This document shows, one piece after another, positions 26,325 to 35,522 of a stretch of 40,242 bases of DNA; within the stretch, counting starts at the first letter, position 1, and each line of letters begins with the position of its first letter. The notes under the pieces were generated by a model. That model worked only from the letters and a program-made list of their open reading frames with translations, searched no databases and had not been told where the DNA came from. A program made the translations under genes and the position numbers. The stretch is from Dehalococcoidia bacterium (GTDB taxonomy: Bacteria > Chloroflexota > Dehalococcoidia > GIF9 > UBA5620), in NCBI GenBank assembly GCA_016783225.1, contig JADHWZ010000001.1:1-40242 (forward strand), read 5' to 3'.

Positions 26325-27458
26325 ATGGATTTCAACCTGAATGAAGAACAGGAAATGCTTAGGACAACTGCTCGGGAGATCTTGGAAAAGGAATGCCCCA
26401 AGAACTTGGTGAGGCAGATGGTGGAGGATGAAAGGGGTTATCCTCCGGAGCTATGGCGCAAGATGGCCGACCTGGGATGGCTGGGATTGGTATTCCCAGA
26501 GAAGTATGGAGGTCTGGGAGGGAGCTTCCTGGACCTGGCAGTACTTGAGGAAGAGATGGGCCGCGCCTGTTTACCCGGGCCTTTCTTTTCTACGGTTATT
26601 CTGGGCGCCCTTTTTATCCTGACTGCCGGGAGTGAGGAGCAAAAGAAGGAACTGTTGCCCAAGGTAGCTAATGGTGAGCTTATCCTCACGCTGGCCTTGA
26701 CCGAACCAAGTGCCGGTTATGATGCTGCCTCAGTGGAGGTTGAGGCCATAAGTGATAACGGTGACTATGTCATCAGCGGTACCAAGCTCTTTGTTCCCGA
26801 TGCTCACATAGCTGACTACATCATTTGCATTGCCAGAACCAAAAAGGGGACAGCGCCAGAGGAGGGGATTACCGCATTCCTGGTGGACGGAAAGAGCCAG
26901 GGGATCGGTTGCACCGTGCTGAAGACCATCGCAGGTGATAAGCAGTGCGAGGTAGTCTTTGACAAGGCAAGAGTACCAAAGGAGAGCATCGTCGGCAAGT
27001 TAGATCAAGCTTGGTTCGCAGTGGAGAAGACCCTGGAGCAGGCAACAGTTGCCAAGTGTGCTGAGATGGTCGGGGGTGCTCAACAGACTGTCCAAATGTC
27101 TGCCGACTACCTGAAGGAGAGGATTGTATTTGGACTTCCTCTAGGTGGCTTTCAGGTCATGCACTACTACATCGGTAACATGGTGGTGGACGTCGACAGC
27201 TGCAGATTTCTGACCTACGAAGCGGCGTGGAGGCTCAGTGAGGGCCTCCACTGTGAGATGAACATAGCCATGGCCAAGGCCTGGACGAGCGAAGCCTATC
27301 GCCGGGTCACCGCCTTAGGGGAGCAGATTTTTGGTGGGGTCGGCTTCATAGAAGACCATGATATGCCTTTGTATTTCAGGCGGGCGAAAGCCGCAGAGGT
27401 CACCCTGGGAGATGCCAGTTTCCAGCGCGAGCTGGTGGCGCGGCAGCTGGGCCTGTAG
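26325..27458 (+). CDS. Acyl-CoA dehydrogenase, likely partner subunit lacking the catalytic base
   Basis: A 377-aa dehydrogenase-fold protein. It has 'FPEKYGGLGGSFLDLAVLEEEMG', 'LALTEPSAGYDAASV', 'YVISGTKLFVPDAH' and the end 'YFRRAKAAEVTLGDASFQRE'. Aligned by eye, the C-terminal catalytic Glu position holds Leu and the alternative helix position ('TLEQATVA') holds Gln, so neither standard base is present. This suggests a structural or FAD-sharing partner for the preceding dehydrogenase, as in the alpha2beta2 ChsE enzymes. RBS GAGGGAGG lies before the ATG. It could also be an independent enzyme with a different base. Confidence 0.9.
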   Translation: MDFNLNEEQEMLRTTAREILEKECPKNLVRQMVEDERGYPPELWRKMADLGWLGLVFPEKYGGLGGSFLDLAVLEEEMGRACLPGPFFSTVILGALFILTAGSEEQKKELLPKVANGELILTLALTEPSAGYDAASVEVEAISDNGDYVISGTKLFVPDAHIADYIICIARTKKGTAPEEGITAFLVDGKSQGIGCTVLKTIAGDKQCEVVFDKARVPKESIVGKLDQAWFAVEKTLEQATVAKCAEMVGGAQQTVQMSADYLKERIVFGLPLGGFQVMHYYIGNMVVDVDSCRFLTYEAAWRLSEGLHCEMNIAMAKAWTSEAYRRVTALGEQIFGGVGFIEDHDMPLYFRRAKAAEVTLGDASFQRELVARQLGL

Positions 27459-27657
27459 CTAGTTACAAACCAAGTCTGTTGCCAGATCGGCTTATGTGCA
27501 TAAAAGCACAACAAAGCTGGAGGAATATTTCACATGGTTGCGTTGACACAGAACATGCTGGTCGCGAAAGTAGCACGTGATACAACGTTACTGTCCGTCA
27601 AGATTATGTATCGGCCTTTTTCAGAAGGCGGTTATCTACGCATGGAGGCAGGATGAC

Positions 27658-28371
27658 ATGTCTTTGAAGCATGGCTTATTGGGATTTCTGAGCTACGCAC
27701 CCAGGACCGGTTATGAACTCGGCAAAATGTTCTTTGACCCAATTCAGCCTTCGTTGAGCCTAATTTACCGCAAGCTCAGCGAAATGGCCGACGAAGGGCT
27801 TGTCACCTTTGAGAGGGTAAACCAGGAGAAGTTGCCCTACCGAAACGTGTTTCATGTCACACAGGCGGGACGTAATGAGTTGAAGCGGTGGCTGAGAGAG
27901 CCAGTGATCCTGGTTCCCGACCGAAATCCGCTTCTAATACAACTATGGTTCGGCAGCCGTGTCCATAAGGAGGATATCATAGCCGACATCGAGGCATATG
28001 CGGACCAGCTAAGAGAGCAACTCGAATACTATAAGACTGAGGCCAGTGCAGCAGTTGAGAGGGGGCTCAAAGAATCCGCCACCGCGCTGGACAGGGCCTA
28101 TTGGAGTCTGGTTGTTGACTCCATCATACAGCATTACGAATCTGCTCTGGAGTGGGCAAACGCCGCAAAAAAGAGAATTTCGAGTTTCGAATCTACGGAC
28201 GTTGATGCCGGAGCTACCAAGAAAAAACCTACTTCACAGCGCTCCCGGTACGCGAAGGGAAGGGCTACAGGCAAGAAAGATTTGTTGACTCCCAACCATC
28301 AAGCACCACAAACACGGGTTGCACGGAAGCCAAAAGGGGCCGGTAAGGCACATACAGATAGTTCATTGTAA
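27658..28371 (+). CDS. PadR-family transcriptional regulator
   Basis: The start is ATG 27658 with GGAGGCAGG at ideal spacing; the in-frame extension to 27577 has no such site. The 237-aa product begins with the PadR winged helix: 'LKHGLLGFLSYAPRTGYELG', the recognition region 'SLSLIYRKLSEMADEGLV', and the wing around 'LPYRNVFHVTQAGRNELKRWL'. A Vir-type helical dimer domain follows (about 85-185), then a long basic tail rich in Lys, Arg and Ser after residue 190. PadR proteins commonly repress genes for phenolic-acid or drug response and respond to small aromatic ligands. It sits at the head of the Liv operon. Possible sites are TTATGTGCATAA (27492-27503) and the repeat at 24887-24906. Confidence 0.9.
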   Translation: MSLKHGLLGFLSYAPRTGYELGKMFFDPIQPSLSLIYRKLSEMADEGLVTFERVNQEKLPYRNVFHVTQAGRNELKRWLREPVILVPDRNPLLIQLWFGSRVHKEDIIADIEAYADQLREQLEYYKTEASAAVERGLKESATALDRAYWSLVVDSIIQHYESALEWANAAKKRISSFESTDVDAGATKKKPTSQRSRYAKGRATGKKDLLTPNHQAPQTRVARKPKGAGKAHTDSSL

Positions 28372-28389
28372 TGAACAGGGGTTAGCCAG

Positions 28390-29181
28390 ATGAGCACGAA
28401 CGGAACCTTACTGCAATGTGATGGCATAAAACTCGATTTCGGCGGGGTTAGAGCTCTGGACGATGTTAGTTTTGACGTTAGGGCCGGGGAGATTCTGGCT
28501 ATTATCGGCCCAAATGGTGCCGGTAAGACTTGTGCCATCAACTGTATAACCGGATACTACGAACCGCAGAGCGGGCGCATTCTCTTCGATGGGAACAACA
28601 TCACCAATAGGCCTACTCACAGGATTACCAAGCTGGGAATTGTCAGAACCTTTCAGAACATAGGGCTGTATCCCTGGCTAACGGTGCTGGATAACTTGAT
28701 GGTAGCTCGCCATAATTTCATGAAGTACGGGTTCTTGGCTGCCGGCGCATACTTCGGCAGGGCACATCAGCAAGAAATTGAGCACCGCAGACGAGTGGAA
28801 GAGATCATAGATTTCCTGGAAATTGAGCATATAAGGAAACAGATGGTGGCCAATATTGCCTACGGGTTGCGGAAGCGGGTGGAGTTAGGACGGGCCCTGG
28901 CCTTGGAGCCCAAGGTGCTCTTGCTTGATGAGCCTATGGCCGGCATGGGTGTCGAGGAAAAAGAAGATATGGCTCGATTCATCATTGATGTTGAAGAGAC
29001 GACAGGAATACCGATAGTCATCGTGGAACACGATATGGGTGTAATAATGGATATATCGGACAGAATAGTCGTGCTTGACTTTGGCAGAAAAGTCGCTGAA
29101 GGCACTCCACGAGAAATAGGAGTTAATCCTGAAGTCATCAAAGTCTATCTGGGCGGCGAGCTTGCTCGACACCGTGACTGA
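28390..29181 (+). CDS. livG: ABC transporter ATP-binding protein, LivG type
   Basis: A 263-aa ATPase of branched-chain-amino-acid-type importers. Walker A is GPNGAGKT (40-47), Walker B is 'KVLLLDEPMAGM', and 'VEHDMGVIMDISDRI' contains the switch His. The signature loop reads 'IAYGLRKRVELGRALA' instead of the LSGGQ form, as is common in LivG. Length and the helical insert after 'TVLDNLMVARH' fit the family. It begins 18 bases after the PadR stop and ends 24 bases before an acyl-CoA synthetase. With LivF at 34664 it powers the LivHM channel. Confidence 0.93.
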   Translation: MSTNGTLLQCDGIKLDFGGVRALDDVSFDVRAGEILAIIGPNGAGKTCAINCITGYYEPQSGRILFDGNNITNRPTHRITKLGIVRTFQNIGLYPWLTVLDNLMVARHNFMKYGFLAAGAYFGRAHQQEIEHRRRVEEIIDFLEIEHIRKQMVANIAYGLRKRVELGRALALEPKVLLLDEPMAGMGVEEKEDMARFIIDVEETTGIPIVIVEHDMGVIMDISDRIVVLDFGRKVAEGTPREIGVNPEVIKVYLGGELARHRD

Positions 29182-29205
29182 GAAACCGATGGGAGTGTCT
29201 GTGGC

Positions 29206-31134
29206 ATGATTGGTTCATTTGAAGAAATAATACAAATGACGCATCCAGAGCTGGTGAAGCTGAATTACGCCAAGCGAAAAGAAAAGGTGGCTCTATTAAA
29301 GAAGCACCTTGGCATATGGCAAACGCATACGTGGGAAGAGCTATATTCTAAGGTGAAGTATGCCTTTCTGGGTCTGAAGTGTTTGGGTATAGAGCGAGGC
29401 GACAAGGTTTGCATCCTTGCCACCGGTGATCCGGAATGGTACATTGCTGAATTTGCCACACAAAGTGCTGGCGGTGTTGTTGTGGGGATAATCGCCGACT
29501 GCACACCCACGGAAGTGCAATACCTCGCGGATTTCTGTGACGCCACATTTATGTTTGTTAATGACCAGGAGCAGGTCGACAAGATGTTGGAAATCAAGGC
29601 TCAAGTTCCCAAAGTCCGAAAAGTAGTCTATTGGGATACTAAGGGGATGTGGGCTTATGAAGATGAATGGTTAATGAGCTTTGAAGACTTGCTGGCTCTT
29701 GGCAAAGACTATGAAGCGGACCACCCCACCCTTTTTGACCAGGAAATTGACAAGGGAAAGCCAGATGACTTAGCTCTTTTCATTTATACCTCAGGCACTG
29801 GTGGTTTGCCCAAGGCAGTGCAGCTAAGCTATCGAAATTTGCTCTCCATCCACTTAAACGGCAGGAAGCAGAATCCCCACGAGGCCTACCATGAGGGTGA
29901 AAAGGTCCTCAGTTTTTTCTTTCCCGGAATTAGTGGCGAGCAGTCGCAATATATTTGTGGCTTACTTGTCTCAGGTCTGGTGGTTTGCTTTCCGGAAGAA
30001 GTAACCACTGCGGCAATGGATACCAGGGAGGTGGCGCCGGCTACAGCGCTCTACCTTCCCAGGATGTATCAAGCATTGGCTGGAGCCGTCAGGGCACGAG
30101 TAGAGGACAGCTCATTCATTAAGAGATTCGGCTATGGAATTAGTCTTGCGGTGGGTTACAAACTCACGGAATTTGACCCCATATATCACCCACCCGGTCT
30201 GCTGTGGAGAATACTGGGTTTTGTAACGGACTACCTGGGGGCACGCCAAGTCAGGGACAAAATGGGCTTGTTGTATACACGGACATGTTTCACCGGTGCA
30301 GCCGGCATTGGACCAGAACTGTTTCGTTTTTTCCGCGCCTTAAAGATTAACCTGCTTCAGGGATTCGGTGCCTCCGAAACAAGTGGAGGGGCGACTGTAC
30401 AGAAACGGGATGCCGTGGACTTCGGGGCTTGCGGTCCACCGCTGCTGGGCATGGATCTGAGGGTAAGTGATGAAGGTGAAGGGCTCTTCAAAGGGCCAAA
30501 TGTCTCTGTCGGCTACTACAAAGACAGCGAGTCTACTGCAAAGGGAATGAAACAAGGCTGGTGGCATAGCGGCGATGCCGTTCACCTGACCGATGATGGG
30601 CAACTCGTTGTAACGGGCAGGATATCGGAGTTGGCGACATTGAAAAGGGGCGCCTTGTATTCTCCGGTGTATATTGAGAATAGCCTTACATTCAGCCCAT
30701 ACATCTCCGACGCGCAGGTCATAGGAAAGGCGAGAGATTTTGTGAGCGCTATTCTAATCATCGATTTCGAGAATGTGGGAAGGTGGGCAGAGAAAAGGAA
30801 CATAGCCTACACGACACTAGCCGACCTCTCCCAGAAACCCGAAATCTACGACTTGGTGCGGGCAGAGGTGGACAGGGTTAACCACTTGTTGCCATCGCCC
30901 ATAAAAATACGCAGGTTTGTCAACTTCTACAAGGAATTCGATCCGGATGAGGGAGAGCTTACAAGGACCAGAAAACTGCGCCGGGGCTTCCTGGAAGAAC
31001 GGTACGGCGAAATCGTGGAAGCCTTATACGGAGAACGCAGCGAGTTCACCGTGGAATCGGAAATCATCTATCATGATGGCAGACGAGGCAAGATAAAGGC
31101 TAGTCTACAAGTACGAGATGTGGAGGCTGTCTAA
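29206..31134 (+). CDS. Long-chain-type AMP-forming acyl-CoA synthetase embedded in the Liv operon
   Basis: A 642-aa ANL enzyme of the long-chain (LACS) length class. The P-loop 'YTSGTGGLPKAVQ' departs from the usual SGTTG-PKG at two positions. 'LLQGFGASETSGG' is the A5 motif, 'WWHSGDAVHL' the A7 motif with Asp, and 'GELTRTRKLRRGF' the C-terminal lysine region. It lies between the ATPase gene and the permease genes; its stop overlaps the livH start (TAATG), so translation is coupled. Capturing the imported acid as CoA thioester at the membrane would make uptake irreversible. Whether the altered P-loop lowers activity is unknown. Confidence 0.9.
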   Translation: MIGSFEEIIQMTHPELVKLNYAKRKEKVALLKKHLGIWQTHTWEELYSKVKYAFLGLKCLGIERGDKVCILATGDPEWYIAEFATQSAGGVVVGIIADCTPTEVQYLADFCDATFMFVNDQEQVDKMLEIKAQVPKVRKVVYWDTKGMWAYEDEWLMSFEDLLALGKDYEADHPTLFDQEIDKGKPDDLALFIYTSGTGGLPKAVQLSYRNLLSIHLNGRKQNPHEAYHEGEKVLSFFFPGISGEQSQYICGLLVSGLVVCFPEEVTTAAMDTREVAPATALYLPRMYQALAGAVRARVEDSSFIKRFGYGISLAVGYKLTEFDPIYHPPGLLWRILGFVTDYLGARQVRDKMGLLYTRTCFTGAAGIGPELFRFFRALKINLLQGFGASETSGGATVQKRDAVDFGACGPPLLGMDLRVSDEGEGLFKGPNVSVGYYKDSESTAKGMKQGWWHSGDAVHLTDDGQLVVTGRISELATLKRGALYSPVYIENSLTFSPYISDAQVIGKARDFVSAILIIDFENVGRWAEKRNIAYTTLADLSQKPEIYDLVRAEVDRVNHLLPSPIKIRRFVNFYKEFDPDEGELTRTRKLRRGFLEERYGEIVEALYGERSEFTVESEIIYHDGRRGKIKASLQVRDVEAV

Positions 31135-32027
31135 TGGTAACATCTGAAATGCTGCTTTCAGGTCTAGCAAGTGGCGTACTGACTGGAGGGTTGTATGGTC
31201 TACTTGCCATCAGTTTCATTCTCATTTACAAGGCATCTGGTGTACTCAATTTTGCTCAGGGCGAGATGGTGATGGTGGGTGCCTATATTATCTTCTTTGC
31301 CTTGGCTCAGCTACACCTTCCTGTGTTGCTTGGTTTGTTGGTCGGCATCGTGCTTGCCGGTCTGTTCGGCTGGGCGATACATGAGACTGCTCTGCGCCCC
31401 CTGATTGGCCAACCGGTATTCAGTATGATGATGATAACCATTGCCCTTTCCTTATTCTTTAGAGGCATAACCCCAGTGATATGGGGGAACGCCATTCTGC
31501 CCGCCCCGGAATTGATACCTCTGAAAACATTGTCCCTTGGAACGGTGAAATTCTCTCTGGTTGGCTTGGTTAGTTTTGCCTGTGCCGCTATCGCAGCCAT
31601 AGGTTTCACCGTCTTTTTCAAGTTCACCAGACGCGGGCTATTGATGAGAGCGGTGTGCGAAGACCACCAACTGGCTGAGGCCACAGGCATAAGCGTCAGG
31701 CGAATACTGAATCAGATATGGATATTGTCGGCCATAGTAGCTATGGTCGGTGGTGTGCTGGTTAGCCAGACTACTGGCGTTGGTGATACTGCTGCCAACA
31801 TGGCGATGAAAGCTCTGCCGGTGGCTTTGCTGGTCGGGCTGGAGTCAATCCCCGGTGCTCTCCTTGGGGGGGTAATCATAGGAGTGAGCGAAATCATAGC
31901 TTGTCTGTATCTCGATAGTTTCACTCGGGGAGGAATGATGGAGACTTTTCCGTTCATTCTCATGCTGCTGGTGCTCATCATACGGCCCTACGGTCTTTTT
32001 GGCTTGAAGAGAATAGAGAGGGTATAG
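31134..32027 (+). CDS. livH: ABC transporter permease, LivH type
   Basis: A 297-aa membrane protein with about eight hydrophobic segments. The opening 'LLSGLASGVLTGGLYGLLAISFILIYKA' region (given here as a family landmark) and 'GVLNFAQGEMVMVGAY' are highly typical of LivH. 'FFKFTRRGLLMRAVCEDHQLAEATGI' contains the cytoplasmic EAA-like loop that docks the ATPase. The ATG overlaps the stop of the acyl-CoA synthetase by one base. It forms the inner-membrane channel with LivM. Substrates of the family include branched-chain amino acids, amides, urea and aromatic acids. Confidence 0.94.
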   Translation: MVTSEMLLSGLASGVLTGGLYGLLAISFILIYKASGVLNFAQGEMVMVGAYIIFFALAQLHLPVLLGLLVGIVLAGLFGWAIHETALRPLIGQPVFSMMMITIALSLFFRGITPVIWGNAILPAPELIPLKTLSLGTVKFSLVGLVSFACAAIAAIGFTVFFKFTRRGLLMRAVCEDHQLAEATGISVRRILNQIWILSAIVAMVGGVLVSQTTGVGDTAANMAMKALPVALLVGLESIPGALLGGVIIGVSEIIACLYLDSFTRGGMMETFPFILMLLVLIIRPYGLFGLKRIERV

Positions 32028-32036
32028 ATTTCGATT

Positions 32037-33077
32037 ATGCAACCCTGCGGCATTCTTAACCAGAAATACGCTCAAGATATGGCTATTGTCCGAACCAAGC
32101 TGCAATGGGGCTTGTGGATAGCCTTTGTAGTCTTGCTGTTCTTGGTGCCTCTGTTTGTAGCTGCAAACTGGTTAATGTTCCTCAATCACCTGATGATAAC
32201 GATGATAGCCGTCTTCGGGCTACAACTACTAGTTGGCTTCGCGGGACAAATATCCCTGATGCACGGCGCGACAATGGCGGTTGGAGCCTATTCCGCCACC
32301 ATGATAGCAGGTACCTTTGCCCTTCCCTTCTGGCTCACCATCCCCTGCGGAACACTGGCAGCCGGTGTAATAGGACTTATCGCTGGAGCTCCTTCCCTCA
32401 GAATCAAGGGATTTTACCTGGCGCTAGCCACCTTCGCAGCTCACTACATAATCATCTTCATAATATCGCATTCCCCGCTGGAAATAACAGGCGGAACAAT
32501 CGGGTTGGACGTACCTCCGGCAGCGGTCGGGAGCTTTGTTTTTCGGGGTGACCTCAGTTGGTTCTATCTGATATTGCCCATTACACTGATAAGCGGGCTA
32601 TTTGCCAAGAACTTGGCCAGGGGCAAAATAGGGCGAGCTTTTGTAGCTATGAGGGACAATGATCTGACTGCTGAGGCAGTGGGGATTAACCTCTTCAGCT
32701 ACAAGGTCTTGGCTTTCTTCATCTGCTCGCTGTTTGCCGGACTTGCCGGCTCTTTGCAGGCCTACTACATCGGTTTCATAGATACCAGCCAGTTCACCCT
32801 CTGGGACGGGATATGGTACCTCGGAATGATCATCATAGGTGGCGCCGGTAGCATCTTGGGCGTTATATTCGGCGTTGTCATATGGAGGCTCCTGGAGCAC
32901 GCAATACTCTTGGCAGGTCCTGTGCTAAGCCCAATCTTAGGCGGGACGATTTTCCCACTATTAAACGCTATTTTCGCAGTACTGATAATCGTTTTTCTGA
33001 TTTTTCAGCCGCGGGGGCTGGCGCACCGCTGGGAATTGTTCAAGGCCAGCTATAGATTGTGGCCATATTCTTATTAG
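32037..33077 (+). CDS. livM: ABC transporter permease, LivM type
   Basis: A 346-aa membrane protein with about nine hydrophobic segments. 'LLVGFAGQISLMHGATMAVGAY' contains the LivM G-Q-(I/L)-S-x-G/H-A landmark, and 'GRAFVAMRDNDLTAEAVGIN' is the ATPase-docking loop. The listed ATG at 32037 lacks a good ribosome site; the ATG at 32079 ('MAIVRTKLQWG') is a reasonable alternative because the first hydrophobic segment begins soon after it. It pairs with LivH. Confidence 0.92.
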   Translation: MQPCGILNQKYAQDMAIVRTKLQWGLWIAFVVLLFLVPLFVAANWLMFLNHLMITMIAVFGLQLLVGFAGQISLMHGATMAVGAYSATMIAGTFALPFWLTIPCGTLAAGVIGLIAGAPSLRIKGFYLALATFAAHYIIIFIISHSPLEITGGTIGLDVPPAAVGSFVFRGDLSWFYLILPITLISGLFAKNLARGKIGRAFVAMRDNDLTAEAVGINLFSYKVLAFFICSLFAGLAGSLQAYYIGFIDTSQFTLWDGIWYLGMIIIGGAGSILGVIFGVVIWRLLEHAILLAGPVLSPILGGTIFPLLNAIFAVLIIVFLIFQPRGLAHRWELFKASYRLWPYSY

Positions 33078-33155
33078 GAGGTGTCGTATGACGCAGTAGC
33101 GAAGTTGAAAAGTTGGCACACCATTGTCTGGAAATACAAGCATAAGGAGATTAAA

Positions 33156-34427
33156 GTGAGAAACAAAAAAACCCCGAAGAAGTACCTGGGTGCTCTAGTG
33201 CTGATTGGTATTGTGGTGTTGATTGCTGGATGTGCTCCAGAAGCGGCACCGCCTCCAACCCCTGAAGCCGCGACGCCGCCTCAAGACATCGTTATTGGTC
33301 AGGTAATGGATTACTCCGGCTTTTTCAAGACTCAAGGGGCCTGCTTCAAGGCTGCGGCCGATACCTTTGAGCGCTACATCAATGAGGAAAAGGGCGGCAT
33401 TGACGGGAGAAACGTAAGAATCGTACACTACGATTTCCAAACACAGCCTGCCAAGGCCGTGACTGCGGTGAAACAAGGAAACATGCAGGACCATCCGATC
33501 GCCTGGGTCTGCGGTTATTCTTCGGCCATAAATGCAGCCAAGGAACAGCTTGCAGCCGACCAGATCCTCATGCTAGGGCTGCCCAATGCCGATGGACTAT
33601 CAGACCCAGAGGAGTTTGTTCTTATCACACGCCCGCTCTACGAAGAAAGCTCGCTTAGTTCGCTGAAGCGCTCCGCCGCGGAACATAAAGGACCTGGTAA
33701 ATACAGGTGGGGGATGCTTGCTTTGGAGGCTATGCCTTCCGCTCAAAGAACTGTTGATAACGTGGATAAGATCTGTGAGATAACCAATACTGAATGTGCT
33801 ATGATTGAGTGGCTACCTATGCAGATAGCAGACCCAAGTCCCTTCATGGCGAAAATTGAGGCTGCGCTTCCCATGGATTCTGTCGCGCTAGGGACCGTTG
33901 ATGCACCGGTTGCCATGCTTCTAAAAGCCATGGAGGAGAGAGGCCTTAAAGACAAGGTCACACCAACTATCACCCACCATGCAGGGCCAAACGCCATAAG
34001 GCAGCTTGCTGGCTCGGCGATCGAAGGATTGGAAGTTACTTGCCCGTACGCTTCTTATACAGAAGCCGACAGTATACCTATGATGGCGACAATATGTAGG
34101 TTGTGTGAGGAATACACACCTGATTATTACCCGCCGGACCTCTTGTATTTGCAGGCGTGGGTAAACTACATTTGTATCACCGAGGGTCTGTCCCTAGCCG
34201 CGGAGAAGGTTGGATGGGACCAGGTAACATCTGCAGACCTCAGAGATGTGCTGATTTCCGGGGTGGAAATCGATACCGGTGGTATCAGTCAGCCTGTGTA
34301 CTGGGAGGGGCCCAGATACCACCGAGGGCTTCGTTGGGACAAGACGACGGTGCAGACAGCTACAGGCGAAAAAATCCTGTACGATTGGATCGAAATACCA
34401 GATTGGTATGAGACCGTGGGAGACTAG
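33156..34427 (+). CDS. livK: ABC transporter substrate-binding lipoprotein, LivK type
   Basis: The start is GTG 33156 with AAGGAG at good spacing; the in-frame extension to 33081 is rejected because it would bury the signal peptide. The 423-aa product has a Lys/Arg-rich start, a hydrophobic core and lipobox 'IAGC' (Cys26), then a Pro/Ala/Thr-rich linker. The mature domain is a periplasmic-binding-protein-I fold: 'IVIGQVMDYSGFFKTQG', 'VRIVHYDFQTQPAKAVTAV' and 'PIAWVCGYSSAI'. It is longer than classic LivK (about 370 aa), as is common for aromatic- and urea-type homologues. It determines the importer's substrate, which cannot be read here. Confidence 0.92.
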   Translation: MRNKKTPKKYLGALVLIGIVVLIAGCAPEAAPPPTPEAATPPQDIVIGQVMDYSGFFKTQGACFKAAADTFERYINEEKGGIDGRNVRIVHYDFQTQPAKAVTAVKQGNMQDHPIAWVCGYSSAINAAKEQLAADQILMLGLPNADGLSDPEEFVLITRPLYEESSLSSLKRSAAEHKGPGKYRWGMLALEAMPSAQRTVDNVDKICEITNTECAMIEWLPMQIADPSPFMAKIEAALPMDSVALGTVDAPVAMLLKAMEERGLKDKVTPTITHHAGPNAIRQLAGSAIEGLEVTCPYASYTEADSIPMMATICRLCEEYTPDYYPPDLLYLQAWVNYICITEGLSLAAEKVGWDQVTSADLRDVLISGVEIDTGGISQPVYWEGPRYHRGLRWDKTTVQTATGEKILYDWIEIPDWYETVGD

Positions 34428-34663
34428 ACGAGTCTTCTCAAAGGTTCGAGATTAGGGCGACTGCCAGGTTAGCAGCCAAGAAGAAAACGCCCGAGATGCC
34501 AAGGATACTGGCAGAGTGAGGTATCTGCAGCAAGGTCAGCCATCTGATGGCTTTTGTGGCCAGGAACTGGCAAATCGTTGCTGTGGTAATGCGTGTGCTC
34601 GGGTGGGCGATACACAGGTAATCGTGGTCATGAATAACTAGTGTTAGGGTCTAGCGTGCGGCC

Positions 34664-35455
34664 ATGCTGGCAATTAACAATATTGAAGTTAAATACAAGG
34701 GATTGATTCTCGTACTAAAAGGCCTGTCCTTGGAGGTAGATGAAGGGGCATTAGTCTGCGTATTGGGCAGCAACGGAGCCGGCAAAACCACATTGCTGAA
34801 GTCAATATCAGGGCTGCTGAAGACGGAAGAGGGCGCAGTCACGGATGGCAATATAGTGTTTGATGATAACAGAATAGACGACATGCCTCCGCCAGCTATA
34901 GTAAGGATGGGTATCGTTCAAGTTATGGAGGGAAGGAGAATCTTCGGACACTTGTCCACGGAGGAAAACGTTATCATCGGCGCGAATCTGTTTTCCGATG
35001 CTAGGACGCGGCAGGACCTGGAGATGGTATATAGTTATTTCCCCCAGCTCAAACAGCTTCGAGGCGAGACTTGCGGCTACCTTTCGGGAGGTGAACAACA
35101 GATGGTGGTAATAGGTCGTGCCCTGATGGCACGACCCAGGCTTATCTTGCTTGATGAGCCCTCACTAGGGTTGAGCCCTATGCTTCAAACCACCATCTTT
35201 GAGGTAATCAAAAGGATAAGCACGGAGCAAAACGTTGGTGTGCTGCTTGTGGAGCAGAACGCTCTAGCTGCTCTAAGCATCAGCGACTACGGCTATGTAC
35301 TGGAGAACGGCAGGGTTGTGCTGGACGGCTCCAGTGATAGCCTGAGGGACAACGAGGACATAAAGGAGTTCTATCTCGGGCTAAGCAAGGTGGGGGAGCG
35401 CAAGAGCTACAAGGAAGTAAAGCACTACAGGAGAAGAAAAAGATGGCTGGGGTAG
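34664..35455 (+). CDS. livF: ABC transporter ATP-binding protein, LivF type
   Basis: A 263-aa ATPase. Walker A is GSNGAGKT (35-42), the signature is 'LSGGEQQMVVIGRALMARP', and Walker B is 'LILLDEPSLGLSP'. 'RIFGHLSTEENV' and the switch region 'LLVEQNALAALSISDYGYVLE' are diagnostic of LivF. A basic C-terminal tail ('KEVKHYRRRKR') extends beyond the usual end. It is separated from livK by 236 bases with no clear gene, unlike the tight spacing elsewhere in the operon, and has no obvious ribosome site before the ATG. It completes the importer with LivG. Confidence 0.93.
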   Translation: MLAINNIEVKYKGLILVLKGLSLEVDEGALVCVLGSNGAGKTTLLKSISGLLKTEEGAVTDGNIVFDDNRIDDMPPPAIVRMGIVQVMEGRRIFGHLSTEENVIIGANLFSDARTRQDLEMVYSYFPQLKQLRGETCGYLSGGEQQMVVIGRALMARPRLILLDEPSLGLSPMLQTTIFEVIKRISTEQNVGVLLVEQNALAALSISDYGYVLENGRVVLDGSSDSLRDNEDIKEFYLGLSKVGERKSYKEVKHYRRRKRWLG

Positions 35456-35522
35456 ACATGAGGGTACGCGAAAGCAAAGCAAGTTAGCCTTGCGGCTGAA
35501 GAGAAAACACCAGGAGGGAGAA

